DNA from: JBPEWY01 sp052032225
GTDB lineage: Bacteria > Bacteroidota > Bacteroidia > Flavobacteriales > Flavobacteriaceae
Assembly (NCBI GenBank): GCA_052032225.1
Contig: JBPEWY010000034.1
Coordinates: 1 to 64,000, forward strand
DNA: 64,000 nt
Reading direction: 5' to 3'
How positions within the stretch are numbered: the stretch's first letter is position 1; each line of letters starts with the position of its first letter. Both the position numbers and the translations under genes were made by a program. Below, piece after piece: positions 24,146 to 33,058 of this stretch. The notes below the pieces were generated by a model. That model searched no databases, was not told the DNA's origin, and saw only the letters and a list, made by a program, of their open reading frames with translations.

Positions 24146-24640
24146 TTAGGGATTCAAAATAGTTTTTAATTTCGTTTTAATTCTGTTCATTTTAACTCTG
24201 GCGTTAACTTCTGTAATACCTAATGTTTCTGAAATTTCTCGGTAATCTTTATCTTCTAAATACAAAAAAACTAATGCCTTTTCTATATCGCTTAATTGCT
24301 TAATTGCTGCGTACAAGAGCTTTAATTGTTGGTCTTGCTCATCATCATAAGGCTCTGAAGATATTTTAAAATTTACCGACTCAAAATCTTGAGTTTTTAT
24401 ACCTCTTTTAGATTTTCTGTAGAGTGTAATAGCTGTATTTAAAGCCACTCTATACATCCAGGTACTAAACTTAGCTTCGCCTCTAAACTTAGGGTAGGCT
24501 TTCCAGAGCTGAATAGTTATTTCCTGAAACAAATCGTTATGCGCATCTTTATTATTGGTGTAAATACTACACACTTTATGCACTATATTTTGATGTTTTT
24601 CTAGTTGGCTTACAAAACTATGTTCTAGTTCTTTATTCAA
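24146..24640 (-). CDS. ECF-family RNA polymerase sigma factor
   Basis: The 164-residue protein has sigma region 2 (N-D-L-F-Q-E-I-T-I-Q-L-W-K-A-Y-P, then W-M-Y-R-V-A-L-N-T-A) and region 4 (L-S-D-I-E-K-A-L-V-F-L-Y-L, with helix-turn-helix Y-R-E-I-S-E-T-L-G-I-T-E-V-N-A-R-V), and lacks region 3, as ECF factors do. Together with its membrane neighbour it forms a two-gene operon. The stimulus is not shown by the context. Confidence 0.93.
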   Translation of the reverse strand: MNKELEHSFVSQLEKHQNIVHKVCSIYTNNKDAHNDLFQEITIQLWKAYPKFRGEAKFSTWMYRVALNTAITLYRKSKRGIKTQDFESVNFKISSEPYDDEQDQQLKLLYAAIKQLSDIEKALVFLYLEDKDYREISETLGITEVNARVKMNRIKTKLKTILNP

Positions 24641-24739
24641 AACAGTTAGCTTGCTTTAGTAGTAAGTATCAAATATTACAATATTGTTACAGTTTTTAAA
24701 ATTATTATCCTAAGATTTTTTTTACCCTGTTATTACTTT

Positions 24740-24747
24740 TATTTTTG
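24740..24747 (+). promoter_or_regulatory. ndh promoter -7 box (TATTTTTG)
   Basis: TATTTTTG fits TAnnTTTG and is 19 nt before the ndh ATG. No clear TTG is present at -33. Confidence 0.5.
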
Positions 24748-24766
24748 TTATTACAAATAGTTTTAT

Positions 24767-26062
24767 ATGAACATCCCCAGAACAAGTTTTCCCAGAATTG
24801 TTATTATTGGAGGTGGTTTTGCAGGAATTTCTTTAGCCAAACAATTAGGAAAACAAGATGTACAAGTTGTACTACTCGATAAAAATAATTATCACAATTT
24901 TCAGCCTTTATTATACCAAGTTTCTACCGGAGGATTAGAGCCGGACTCTATTGCTTATCCTATCAGAAAAATTTTAAAAGATTATCCTAACTTCTTTTTT
25001 AGACTGGCAAATGTTACAGAGATAGATACTCAAAAAAATAAAGTAGTTACAGATATTGGAGCACTTAAGTTTGATTATTTGGTGATTGCAACCGGCTCTA
25101 AAACAAATTTTTACGGAAATGATTCCATAGCCAAAAACAGTATGGCTATGAAAACTATACCACAATCACTTAATTTAAGGAGTTTAATTCTTGAAAATTT
25201 TGAAGATGCATTGCTAACAAGCGATTTAAAAGAGCGCGATGCCTTAATGAATTTTGTGATAGTTGGAGGAGGGCCTACGGGAGTAGAACTAGCCGGAGCA
25301 TTAGCCGAAATTAAAAAAGGTATTTTACCAAAAGATTACCCGGATTTAGATACCAGAAGAGCACAAATTAATTTAGTGCAAAGCGGCGATAGAATTTTAA
25401 ATGCCATGAGTGAAAAGGCTTCAGAAAAAGCCGAAATGTTTTTAGAAAAATTAGGGGTAAATGTCTGGAAAAATGTTAGAGTATTAAACTACGATGGTAA
25501 AATAGCCACTACTAACACCGATCTTGTTTTTGAAACAGCCACCCTTATTTGGGCAGCCGGCGTGAAAGGAGCTACCATTAAAGGAATTGACGCAAAAGAT
25601 TTATTGGTTAAAGGCAACAGAATAAAGGTAGACCAATACAATAGAGTTATAGGTTTTAATAACATCTTTGCTGTTGGTGATGTTGCTTGTATGCAAACCG
25701 AAGCGTTTGAAAATGGCCATCCAATGATGGCTCAGCCTGCTATACAGCAAGGAAAACAATTGGGTAAAAATTTACTCAGACTCATAGAGAACAAGCCGCT
25801 AAAGCCTTTTGTGTATAAAGACAAAGGTTCTATGGCTACTGTTGGCAGAAACAAAGCTGTTGTAGATTTACCAACTATTAAATTTCAAGGTGTTTTTGCT
25901 TGGTTTGTTTGGATGTTTGTTCACCTGTTTTTTTTAATAGGTTTCAGAAACAGAATGGTAGTTTTTGTTAATTGGGTTTATAATTATGTTAGGTTTGATC
26001 GTGAAGCCCGTTTAATAATCAGACCGTTTAAACGTAATAAAAGCATTATTCAACCGGAATAA
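24767..26062 (+). CDS. ndh: type II NADH:quinone oxidoreductase
   Basis: NDH-2 passes electrons from NADH to quinone without pumping protons. The 431-residue protein has two Rossmann sites: G-G-G-F-A-G-I-S-L-A for FAD and G-G-G-P-T-G-V-E-L-A-G-A-L-A-E for NADH, plus the quinone-site-like motif A-Q-P-A-I-Q-Q-G and a C-terminal hydrophobic/amphipathic stretch (V-W-M-F-V-H-L-F-F-L-I-G-F-R-N-R) that anchors the enzyme to the membrane. Its tail overlaps the convergent YhhN gene by 17 nt. Confidence 0.92.
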   Translation: MNIPRTSFPRIVIIGGGFAGISLAKQLGKQDVQVVLLDKNNYHNFQPLLYQVSTGGLEPDSIAYPIRKILKDYPNFFFRLANVTEIDTQKNKVVTDIGALKFDYLVIATGSKTNFYGNDSIAKNSMAMKTIPQSLNLRSLILENFEDALLTSDLKERDALMNFVIVGGGPTGVELAGALAEIKKGILPKDYPDLDTRRAQINLVQSGDRILNAMSEKASEKAEMFLEKLGVNVWKNVRVLNYDGKIATTNTDLVFETATLIWAAGVKGATIKGIDAKDLLVKGNRIKVDQYNRVIGFNNIFAVGDVACMQTEAFENGHPMMAQPAIQQGKQLGKNLLRLIENKPLKPFVYKDKGSMATVGRNKAVVDLPTIKFQGVFAWFVWMFVHLFFLIGFRNRMVVFVNWVYNYVRFDREARLIIRPFKRNKSIIQPE

Positions 26063-26717
26063 TTTTCTTCTCTTTAATAATTCCAAAAGTTATTAAGTAT
26101 TGTGCTATAGCATAAGTACTTAATATAAAAATGCTTGATAGAGGTATGTTGTAATAAAATTTGTTTATTGCTAAAATAGTATCAGAAAGCATAAAAAATA
26201 GGGCCCCGTAAAACACAAGCGTAAAGCTTATTTTATTTACACTTCCTTTTCTGAGGTAAGCTAACAATCCCATGGTTAAAATTACAAGCATGTATATAAC
26301 TACCGGTACTAGCATATTGGCTAAATAATCTTTTAAAACTAAAAATATTAAAGAACCATAAACACTAAATAATATCAGAGGTTTAAGAATGTTTAGCTTT
26401 TTATTACGATTTTTTAAAAACAAGAAGCAGTACATAATATGGGCAATTAAAAATGCAACCAGACCCAATATAAAATAGGTTTCAGAAATAGCATCGAACA
26501 TTAAAAAAGTATCACCCAAAACAGAAAATAGTAGCGCTAAACAAAGTGTAATATAGTTGGGTTTAAAATTGGTTTTAAACAGGTAATACACCAGTAAAGA
26601 GCTTACTAAAAGTGGTTTAAAAAAGTAATGTGCATAATGCAATGACGTAAATAAACTTGATGTAATTACTAAACAAGCAATAAGTGTATAAGTAATAGTA
26701 AACCAATTGTTTTTCAA
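26046..26717 (-). CDS. YhhN-family membrane protein (lysoplasmalogenase-like)
   Basis: The 223-residue protein has eight predicted membrane helices and the YhhN/TMEM86 motifs L-F-S-V-L-G-D-T-F-L-M and G-A-L-F-F-M-L-S-D-T-I-L-A, whose aspartates are the likely catalytic residues. Animal TMEM86 and a Legionella relative hydrolyse vinyl-ether lysolipids, but bacterial substrates here are unknown. It is 12 nt downstream of xerD in the same direction and probably cotranscribed. Confidence 0.85.
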   Translation of the reverse strand: MKNNWFTITYTLIACLVITSSLFTSLHYAHYFFKPLLVSSLLVYYLFKTNFKPNYITLCLALLFSVLGDTFLMFDAISETYFILGLVAFLIAHIMYCFLFLKNRNKKLNILKPLILFSVYGSLIFLVLKDYLANMLVPVVIYMLVILTMGLLAYLRKGSVNKISFTLVFYGALFFMLSDTILAINKFYYNIPLSSIFILSTYAIAQYLITFGIIKEKKIIPVE

Positions 26718-26729
26718 AAGAGTATGTTT

Positions 26730-27644
26730 TTATTCGTTAATATTATAATTTTTTCTTGGATGAAATTTAATTAAAACATCTGCTAAATGCTTTCTATTTA
26801 CATGCAAATAAACTTCTGTAGTTGTTATGCTCTCGTGGCCAAGCATTTGTTGTATAGCTCTCAAATCTGCTCCGTTTTCAAGTAAATGTGTTGCAAAAGA
26901 ATGTCGTAATGTATGCGGGCTTACACTTTTTTTTATTCCGGCGTTTTCGGCAGCTCTTTTAACAATTTCAAAAATCATAGCTCGCGTGAGTTTTTTGCCC
27001 CTTCGGTTTAAAAAAATAAAATCTTCATGTCCTTTTTGTATAGCAATATGATTTCTGATTTCGTTAATATAAATCCCAATATATTTTTGGGTAATACTAG
27101 CTATTGGTACAAAACGTTGTTTATTGCCTTTGCCAACAACCTTTATAAAACCTTCTTCAAAAAATAAATCAGATAACTTTAAATTAAGTAATTCAGACAC
27201 TCGTAAGCCACATCCGTATAAAGTTTCTAAAATAGCTCTGTTACGCTCTCCTTCCGGTTTACTTAAATCTACTGCAGCAATAAGGGCATCAACTTCAGGC
27301 TTAGATAATGTATCGGGGAGTTTTTTACCAATTTTTGGAGTTTCAATTAATTCTGTAGGATCATCTTGCCTGTAATCTTCAAAAAGTAAATAGTTAAAAA
27401 AACTTTTTAATGCAGAGAGCAATCTGGCTTGCGATCTGGCTTTTAGTGTTTTGGCTTGCTCGTAAATAAATTGTTGTAGGGTGGTAGTAGTAATTGTAAT
27501 TGGATTTTGGGTGATATCATGCTCAGATAAATAAGCTATTAATTTTTTAATATCTCTGGTGTAACTATTTATAGAGTTGGTACTTAAACCACGTTCTATT
27601 TTTAAAAAATGCTGGTAATCTTTAAGTGTGTCAATCCACTTCAT
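26730..27644 (-). CDS. xerD: tyrosine recombinase XerD
   Basis: XerD resolves chromosome dimers at dif with XerC. The 304-residue protein has the N-terminal core-binding domain (L-K-I-E-R-G-L-S-T-N-S-I) and the catalytic set: Arg in G-C-G-L-R-V-S-E-L, Lys in G-K-G-N-K-Q-R, H-x-x-R in H-T-L-R-H-S-F-A-T-H-L, His in L-G-H-E-S-I and the nucleophile in T-E-V-Y-L-H-V. ATG 27644 (M-K-W-I-D-T-L-K-D-Y) is preferred over a five-residue extension to 27659. No mobile-element features surround it, and length and motifs are those of housekeeping XerD. Confidence 0.93.
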   Translation of the reverse strand: MKWIDTLKDYQHFLKIERGLSTNSINSYTRDIKKLIAYLSEHDITQNPITITTTTLQQFIYEQAKTLKARSQARLLSALKSFFNYLLFEDYRQDDPTELIETPKIGKKLPDTLSKPEVDALIAAVDLSKPEGERNRAILETLYGCGLRVSELLNLKLSDLFFEEGFIKVVGKGNKQRFVPIASITQKYIGIYINEIRNHIAIQKGHEDFIFLNRRGKKLTRAMIFEIVKRAAENAGIKKSVSPHTLRHSFATHLLENGADLRAIQQMLGHESITTTEVYLHVNRKHLADVLIKFHPRKNYNINE

Positions 27645-27789
27645 AATGTAAATATACATTTTAAGCTAACATATTGTTATATAAACCAAAATGTACTTTT
27701 AACCGTATATAATTATGAAAGTTTGAAAAAAATCTTTCAATATTTATAAGATTAGTATTGTAATTAATTAAAAATCAAAACATTACGTT

Positions 27790-28305
27790 ATGAGAAAATT
27801 ATTTATTGCTTTGTTATTAACTATTGGTTTTTGCATTACAACCACAGCACAAAATGCCAATAATGGTCAAACCAGCAAAGGAAATTGGCTTTTAGAAGCT
27901 AACACAGGAACATGGGCTACCGGTAACACGTCTTTCTCTTTAACTTCTATAGATGGTAATACAGCATGGTCTATAGGTGCAGAAGCAGGATATTTTGTTG
28001 AGGATAATTTAGCTATTAAATTAGGATTGGGATATTCTGATTTAGGTGATTTTTTTGATGGTAGCTTTGTTTATAAAGTGGGAGCCAAGTACTACATTGA
28101 CAGTCAGTTTCCGGTAGGAGTTGATTTTACAGGAGCTTCTAATGATGGTAACGGAGCAAATTGGTTAGGATTACAAGGAGGTTACGCTATATTTTTAAGC
28201 GATAATGTAAGCTTAGAACCTGCAATTAGATATAACTTAACGTTAGATGAAGAAGATGCCGAAAGTGCTTTTCAGGCATTAGTAGGGTTTGTTATCCATT
28301 TATAA
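27790..28305 (+). CDS. outer-membrane beta-barrel protein (OmpW/OprF-like small porin)
   Basis: The 171-residue protein has a signal peptide (cleavage likely after T-T-A-Q) and a body of alternating amphipathic strands (W-L-L-E-A-N-T-G-T-W, A-I-K-L-G-L-G-Y, Y-K-V-G-A-K-Y-Y) ending in a terminal strand F-V-I-H-L. This is the pattern of eight-stranded outer-membrane barrels. I cannot give a substrate. It is monocistronic, with a hairpin terminator 24 nt after the stop. Confidence 0.8.
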   Translation: MRKLFIALLLTIGFCITTTAQNANNGQTSKGNWLLEANTGTWATGNTSFSLTSIDGNTAWSIGAEAGYFVEDNLAIKLGLGYSDLGDFFDGSFVYKVGAKYYIDSQFPVGVDFTGASNDGNGANWLGLQGGYAIFLSDNVSLEPAIRYNLTLDEEDAESAFQALVGFVIHL

Positions 28306-28328
28306 TAGTGTTCTTTTTTACTATATAT

Positions 28329-28354
28329 AAGCCGGTACTATTGCCGGCTTTTTT
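28329..28354 (+). terminator. terminator after the beta-barrel gene
   Basis: AAGCCGG and CCGGCTT (28329-28335 and 28344-28350) form the stem and a T-rich tract follows. Confidence 0.8.
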
Positions 28355-28397
28355 ATTTTTGGTTATATAGTTTGTTATATTTACCAAAACATTCTGC

Positions 28398-28814
28398 ATG
28401 AAACTCATAATAATAAACGGTCCAAATTTAAACTTGTTGGGTAAAAGAGAGCCGGAAATTTATGGTAACGATTCTTTTGACTCTTTTTTTTCTGAACTAC
28501 AATTTAAGTTTAAAGATATTGAGCTTGCTTATTACCAAAGCAATGTAGAAGGAGAGTTAATTAATAAACTTCACGAGGTAGGATTTAATTATGATGGGAT
28601 TATTTTAAATGCTGCAGCTTACACACACACTTCTGTAGGAATTGGTGATGCGGTAAAAGCTATTAGTGCACCCGTTGTAGAGGTTCATATATCAAACACC
28701 TATGCAAGAGAACCTTTTAGGCATAACTCTTATATTGCGCCACATGCCAAAGGAGTTATTATTGGCTTTGGTTTACAAAGCTATGAGCTTGCTATACAAA
28801 GTTTTATAACATAA
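28398..28814 (+). CDS. aroQ: type II 3-dehydroquinate dehydratase
   Basis: AroQ makes 3-dehydroshikimate in the shikimate pathway. The 138-residue protein has N-G-P-N-L-N-L-L-G-K-R-E-P-E-I-Y-G with catalytic Tyr22, S-N-V-E-G-E-L-I, G-I-I-L-N-A-A-A-Y-T-H-T-S, V-E-V-H-I-S-N and R-H-N-S-Y-I-A-P-H-A-K-G. Length is normal for the dodecameric type II enzyme. Monocistronic, followed by a terminator shared with lpdA. Confidence 0.96.
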   Translation: MKLIIINGPNLNLLGKREPEIYGNDSFDSFFSELQFKFKDIELAYYQSNVEGELINKLHEVGFNYDGIILNAAAYTHTSVGIGDAVKAISAPVVEVHISNTYAREPFRHNSYIAPHAKGVIIGFGLQSYELAIQSFIT

Positions 28815-28846
28815 AAAAACGCCTAAGAATTTTCTTAGGCGTTTTC
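28814..28846. terminator. bidirectional terminator between aroQ and lpdA
   Basis: AACGCCTAAGAA (28818-28829) and TTCTTAGGCGTT (28832-28843) are exact reverse complements, flanked by an A-run and a T-run. It serves the + strand aroQ and the convergent lpdA. Confidence 0.85.
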
Positions 28847-28864
28847 ACTATTGTGTGTGTTATT

Positions 28865-30256
28865 TTATAAGTGTATTACCTCATCGTATGCATCTGCAAC
28901 AGCTTCCATTACAGCTTCACTCATTGTAGGATGCGGGTGTACTGCTTTTAAAATTTCGTGTCCGGTAGTTTCTAATTTTCTTGCAACTACAGCTTCAGCA
29001 ATCATATCGGTTACGCCGGCACCAATCATATGGCAACCTAACCATTCTCCATATTTAGCATCAAAAATCACTTTCACAAATCCATCTGGAGTGCCTCCAG
29101 CTTTTGCTTTACCACTCGCAGAAAATGGAAACTTACCAACTTTAATATCGTATCCTTGCTCTTTGGCTTGCTTTTCGGTTAAACCTACCGAAGCAACTTC
29201 TGGAGAACAATAAGTACAACCCGGTATGTTACCATAATCTAATGGCTCTACATGCATACCGGCAATTTTTTCTACACATAAAATACCTTCTGCAGAAGCC
29301 ACGTGTGCTAGGGCAGGACCAGGAGTAACGTCTCCTATGGCATAATATCCGGGAATATTAGTTTGGTAATAATCGTTAACCAGAATTTTGTCTTTATCGG
29401 TAGCTATACCAACATCTTCTAATCCGATGTTTTCTATATTGGTTTTAATACCGACTGCAGATAGTACAATGTCTGCTTCTAAAACTTCTTCTCCTTTTTT
29501 GGTTTTTACAGTAGCTTTAACACCATCTCCAGAAGTGTCTACTTTAGTTACTTCTGCAGAGGTCATAATTTTTATACCGCTCTTTTTAAAGCTTCTTTCT
29601 AACTGTTTAGAAACTTCTTCGTCTTCTACCGGTACAATATTTGGCATAAACTCTACAATGGTAACTTCTGTCCCCATAGAGTTGTAAAAATAGGCAAACT
29701 CAACACCAATAGCACCACTACCAACAACAATCATTTTTTTAGGTTGCTCCGGCAGGGTCATTGCTTCACGGTAGCCAATTACTTTTTTACCATCTTGAGG
29801 TAAGCTTGGAAGCTCTCTACTTCTTGCTCCGGTAGCAATAATTATATGGTTTGCACTGTATTCTGTAGTATTTCCGTTTGCATCGGTTACAGCAACTTTT
29901 TTGCCGGGTTTTAGTTTACCAAAACCTTCAATAACGTCAATTTTATTTTTTTTCATTAAAAATTGAACGCCTTTACTCATACTTTCTGCAACCCCACGAC
30001 TTCTTTTTATTACTGCACCAAAATCTTTGTCGGCTTCTTTAACTTGTAAACCGTAGTCTTCGGCATGTTTTAAATATTCGAATACTTGAGCTGATTTTAG
30101 TAAGGCTTTAGTGGGAATACACCCCCAGTTTAAACAAACGCCTCCTAAGCTTTCTTTTTCTACCACTGCTGTTTTAAAACCAAGTTGAGAAGCTCTAATA
30201 GCTGTTACATAACCACCAGGCCCGCTTCCCAAAACTATTACGTCGTATGCACTCAT
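28865..30256 (-). CDS. lpdA: dihydrolipoyl dehydrogenase
   Basis: The E3 subunit of 2-oxoacid dehydrogenases, which reoxidises lipoyl groups with NAD. The 463-residue flavoprotein has the FAD site G-S-G-P-G-G-Y-V, the redox disulfide G-G-V-C41-L-N-W-G-C46-I-P, the NAD site G-S-G-A-I-G-V-E-F and the C-terminal catalytic H-P-H-P-T-M-S-E. Length matches the family. It is not next to E1 or E2 genes here. Confidence 0.96.
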   Translation of the reverse strand: MSAYDVIVLGSGPGGYVTAIRASQLGFKTAVVEKESLGGVCLNWGCIPTKALLKSAQVFEYLKHAEDYGLQVKEADKDFGAVIKRSRGVAESMSKGVQFLMKKNKIDVIEGFGKLKPGKKVAVTDANGNTTEYSANHIIIATGARSRELPSLPQDGKKVIGYREAMTLPEQPKKMIVVGSGAIGVEFAYFYNSMGTEVTIVEFMPNIVPVEDEEVSKQLERSFKKSGIKIMTSAEVTKVDTSGDGVKATVKTKKGEEVLEADIVLSAVGIKTNIENIGLEDVGIATDKDKILVNDYYQTNIPGYYAIGDVTPGPALAHVASAEGILCVEKIAGMHVEPLDYGNIPGCTYCSPEVASVGLTEKQAKEQGYDIKVGKFPFSASGKAKAGGTPDGFVKVIFDAKYGEWLGCHMIGAGVTDMIAEAVVARKLETTGHEILKAVHPHPTMSEAVMEAVADAYDEVIHL

Positions 30257-30360
30257 ATTATATTCTGATTTTTGGTGTATTTTTTTAGAGGCACGAAGTT
30301 ACGCAATAAGTTTTTAAAGCGTAAATTTTTAATGAAATTTAAGTAGTTACCATTATTTTG

Positions 30361-30882
30361 TTAATGTTTTGGAGGCGATGTTAAGTAATTGTCTGATTCT
30401 CCTTTTGGGATTGAAAGTGATTGCCATTGTTCTGCCTTAATTAATTTAGCAATGTATACCATTTGCCCCACATGGTAGGAGTAGTGTGCTAATTGTCTGT
30501 TAAAGGCTTCAATTAAGGTGTGGGGTTCTTTTCTAATGTAAATGGTTTCCAATAACTCTTCTTCAGTAGTGTTTTTTAATGCATTAAACAAACATTGCCA
30601 TCCTTCTTCCCAATAAGCAATAACTTCTTCTTTAGTGTTAAACTTATTTATAAATTCTTGATCTCTGTTTCGCCATGGTTTCTCTCCATCTTCAGTTTTA
30701 AAATTTGTCCACCGAGAAAGCATATTTCCAGCCATGTGCTTAGCAATAATTGCAATACTGTTATTATGTTCTGTAAACCAAAATAACTCACTTACAGATA
30801 ACCTGTTAAGAGTAATATCGCCAATATGTTTGTAACGTTTTAACTGTTGAGTAAGACTTGCTAAATAAATTTTTGCTATCAA
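30361..30882 (-). CDS. DUF1572/DinB-like four-helix protein
   Basis: The 173-residue protein fits the DUF1572 family in the DinB superfamily: an N-terminal helix, H-M-A-G-N-M-L-S-R-W after the first bundle helix, an acidic R-N-R-D-Q-E-F region, and a C-terminal H-Y-S-Y-H-V-G-Q-M-V-Y-I-A-K-L. The conserved histidines of the two H-motifs probably bind a metal. Function is unknown; DinB-fold proteins include mycothiol/bacillithiol transferases. Its start overlaps the msrB stop by 4 nt (translational coupling). Confidence 0.82.
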   Translation of the reverse strand: MIAKIYLASLTQQLKRYKHIGDITLNRLSVSELFWFTEHNNSIAIIAKHMAGNMLSRWTNFKTEDGEKPWRNRDQEFINKFNTKEEVIAYWEEGWQCLFNALKNTTEEELLETIYIRKEPHTLIEAFNRQLAHYSYHVGQMVYIAKLIKAEQWQSLSIPKGESDNYLTSPPKH

Positions 30883-31367
30883 TTTTTAGTTGTTTTAGGT
30901 TTAAATACTAAAGCTGCAGAATTTATGCAGTGCCTTTTGCCGGTTGTATTTTTTGGACCATCATCAAAAACATGTCCTAAATGCCCTCCACATGTTGCAC
31001 AATGCACTTCGGTTCTGGCGTAACCAATTTTATAATCTACATCATAAGCAACATTACCTTTTATGGCCCTATCAAAAGAAGGCCAACCGGTACCGCTATC
31101 ATATTTGTGTTCAGATTTATATAGTGGTGTTTTACAGCCAGCGCATAGGTAGGTACCCTGACCTTTAAAATTGTGATATTTGTTAGCAAATGGCGGCTCT
31201 GTTCCGGCGCGTCTTAACACATAATAAGACATGTCTGATAATTGCTCACGCCACTCTTTATCGGTTTTAGTTACTTTAAATGCTTTCTTTTTAGTTTGTT
31301 TTTCTTGAGCGTTTCCTTGACAATTTATCAAGAATAGTACAGATATAATAAAGAGAATCTTTTTCAT
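30879..31367 (-). CDS. msrB: peptide-methionine (R)-S-oxide reductase, lipoprotein form
   Basis: MsrB repairs oxidised methionine. ATG 31367 is the best start since it gives a lipoprotein signal (L-I-N-C), so the enzyme is likely exported; the longer frame would run through the terminator at 31423-31448. The 162-residue protein has the two zinc pairs C-A-G-C and C-A-T-C, the T-G-W-P-S-F substrate loop and the catalytic Cys in K-R-H-C-I-N-S. It overlaps the DUF1572 gene by 4 nt. Periplasmic MsrB fits with dsbD and trxB as the reducing supply, an inference. Confidence 0.93.
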   Translation of the reverse strand: MKKILFIISVLFLINCQGNAQEKQTKKKAFKVTKTDKEWREQLSDMSYYVLRRAGTEPPFANKYHNFKGQGTYLCAGCKTPLYKSEHKYDSGTGWPSFDRAIKGNVAYDVDYKIGYARTEVHCATCGGHLGHVFDDGPKNTTGKRHCINSAALVFKPKTTKN

Positions 31368-31422
31368 TGGTACAGTTTTTATTAAGCACCTATTTTGTCT
31401 TAAAGCTACTAAATCCTTACAA

Positions 31423-31448
31423 AAAATGCCTGCAATTGCAGGCATTTT
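31423..31448 (-). terminator. terminator downstream of the collagen-like lipoprotein gene
   Basis: AAAATGCCTGCAA and TTGCAGGCATTTT form a perfect 26-bp palindrome. On the minus strand it is followed by more T residues, so it ends the transcript of the gene at 31473-31997 and separates it from msrB. Confidence 0.75.
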
Positions 31449-31472
31449 AGCTTAATGAAATATGTAGTGCGT

Positions 31473-31997
31473 TTAATTTAAAGAAATAGATTGTATGTTT
31501 TGGGCGCTTATATTTAGTGCTCCTAAAACTTGATTCATATTATTAATATCTATGCCTGATGCTGCATCTGCCGGGATAATTGCTACTCTAAATGTTTTGT
31601 TATCTGTAAAATCTTCAGGGAGCGAATTAAAATCTACAGTGCCGTCTAAAAATACGTTAACATCAAAGTATGTATGATCAAAAGTGTAAAGCAAAATATC
31701 ATCACCTAAAAAAAGTGTTTGTGGCAAAGGTTCCCATATATCTGTTCCGTTATCTACCCCTACCAGCGTGTAAACCATTACCAAATCGGTATCAAAAACT
31801 TCAACAGAATTAGGAAACTGAAAAGACAATAAATAATCATTATTGGCATTAAAAGTTCCGGTAAACTCAAAAACAGATCCTAGAATATTTACACCATCCA
31901 ATCCGTCAACACCTGGAGGTCCGGGAGGGCCTTGTGGGCCTTCGCATGCTGTTAAAAAAACCGTAGCAACAAGCAAAAGGGTACAAAATTTTTTCAT
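31473..31997 (-). CDS. collagen-like lipoprotein of unknown function
   Basis: The 174-residue lipoprotein (signal ending L-T-A-C) has a short collagen-type Gly-X-Y stretch right after the lipid Cys (G-P-Q-G-P-P-G-P-P-G-V-D-G-L-D-G), then a beta-rich domain beginning V-F-E-F-T-G-T-F. Five Gly-X-Y triplets are too few for a stable triple helix alone, so the repeat is probably a rigid stalk or trimer nucleator. It is 12 nt after the alpha/beta hydrolase gene in the same direction. Confidence 0.7.
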   Translation of the reverse strand: MKKFCTLLLVATVFLTACEGPQGPPGPPGVDGLDGVNILGSVFEFTGTFNANNDYLLSFQFPNSVEVFDTDLVMVYTLVGVDNGTDIWEPLPQTLFLGDDILLYTFDHTYFDVNVFLDGTVDFNSLPEDFTDNKTFRVAIIPADAASGIDINNMNQVLGALNISAQNIQSISLN

Positions 31998-32009
31998 ATC
32001 AAAAAGGGT

Positions 32010-32882
32010 TTATGGTTTTATATATTTACAAATGGTATCAATAACCGTTCCATTCCCCAAAATCTTTTTATGTCCAAGTCCCTTTGTTATGTATAGCTCC
32101 CCATTTTTTAAATGTTTATGAATGTTTACAGCCGATGATACCGGAACATCTTTATCGTCTTCATCATGCACAACTAGAACAGGAATAGTAACACTTTTAG
32201 CAGCTTCAGAAGCAGAAAAAGCATTCATTTTTTCGCCTATTTTTTTTTGATAATATTCTTGAATTTTTTTTGCAATAATTGGTTTTAACTGAATGGTTTT
32301 AACAAAATCACTAACTATATCACTAACAATATCACCACTTCCAATAATTACTAACTTCTGTAATGATAAACCGCGCTTTATGGCGTTTAATAAAGACATA
32401 CCTCCTAACGAGTGCCCAATGGCAGCTGTAAAAGGGCCGTAATGTTTTTCCAGAAAAAGAATACTCTCTATAAATTCTCCCATATGGGTTATTTTGCCCC
32501 GCGCCTTACCATGCGCCGGGGCATCAAAACTTATAGTTTGATAACCAAGCGCCACAAGGGCATCAGCAATTTTTACAAGTTGAGTTCCGCGTCCGCTCCA
32601 ACCATGTACAAGTAATATTTTTTTAGTACTTGGCTTACCGTATTCGTAAGCCACAATTTCTTTGTTTATACTAGGTATAATAAACCTTTTTTGTACACTT
32701 TGCTCGTTCATGTGCCATTCTCTTTGTGGCATAGGATATTTTATGGGAGTAGCAAATATTCTTGCAGCAAATTTTGTAGCCCAATTTAATGATAGGGCCT
32801 GTAAAACTTTGCCGGTATACAATATGGTTTTTGGGATTTTAAGTTCTTGAATGTACGGTTCTTTACTTGATTTTTTGGGCAT
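32010..32882 (-). CDS. alpha/beta hydrolase
   Basis: The 290-residue cytoplasmic enzyme has the oxyanion H-G-W-S-G-R-G, nucleophile elbow G-H-S-L-G-G, acid in V-V-H-D-E-D-D and His in the final G-L-G-H-K. The sequence is of the general serine-hydrolase type and does not point to one substrate. The N-terminal 60 residues lie before the core fold and may be a lid or membrane-association segment. Confidence 0.82.
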   Translation of the reverse strand: MPKKSSKEPYIQELKIPKTILYTGKVLQALSLNWATKFAARIFATPIKYPMPQREWHMNEQSVQKRFIIPSINKEIVAYEYGKPSTKKILLVHGWSGRGTQLVKIADALVALGYQTISFDAPAHGKARGKITHMGEFIESILFLEKHYGPFTAAIGHSLGGMSLLNAIKRGLSLQKLVIIGSGDIVSDIVSDFVKTIQLKPIIAKKIQEYYQKKIGEKMNAFSASEAAKSVTIPVLVVHDEDDKDVPVSSAVNIHKHLKNGELYITKGLGHKKILGNGTVIDTICKYIKP

Positions 32883-33058
32883 TTTTTATATACTATTATT
32901 AAAAGCTTAAATTTCTATTACGGTATGCAAACATAAAAATATTGTCTGATTAACCGGATTGTTAAACCGGTTATCTAAGTTTGTACGTAAATATGATAAA
33001 GAAATTAAAAACGCATTAAAAGTTTGTATTTTTAAAGTAAAGCTAAAAAACACTGAAA

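Noticed and set aside
26730..27644. Integrase of a mobile element
   Set aside because: Length and motifs are those of housekeeping XerD and no attachment repeats, transposase or phage genes surround it.
28851..29213. 120-residue plus-strand open frame opposite lpdA
   Set aside because: It lies wholly inside a certain gene, overlapping its conserved C-terminal motif, with no promoter of its own.
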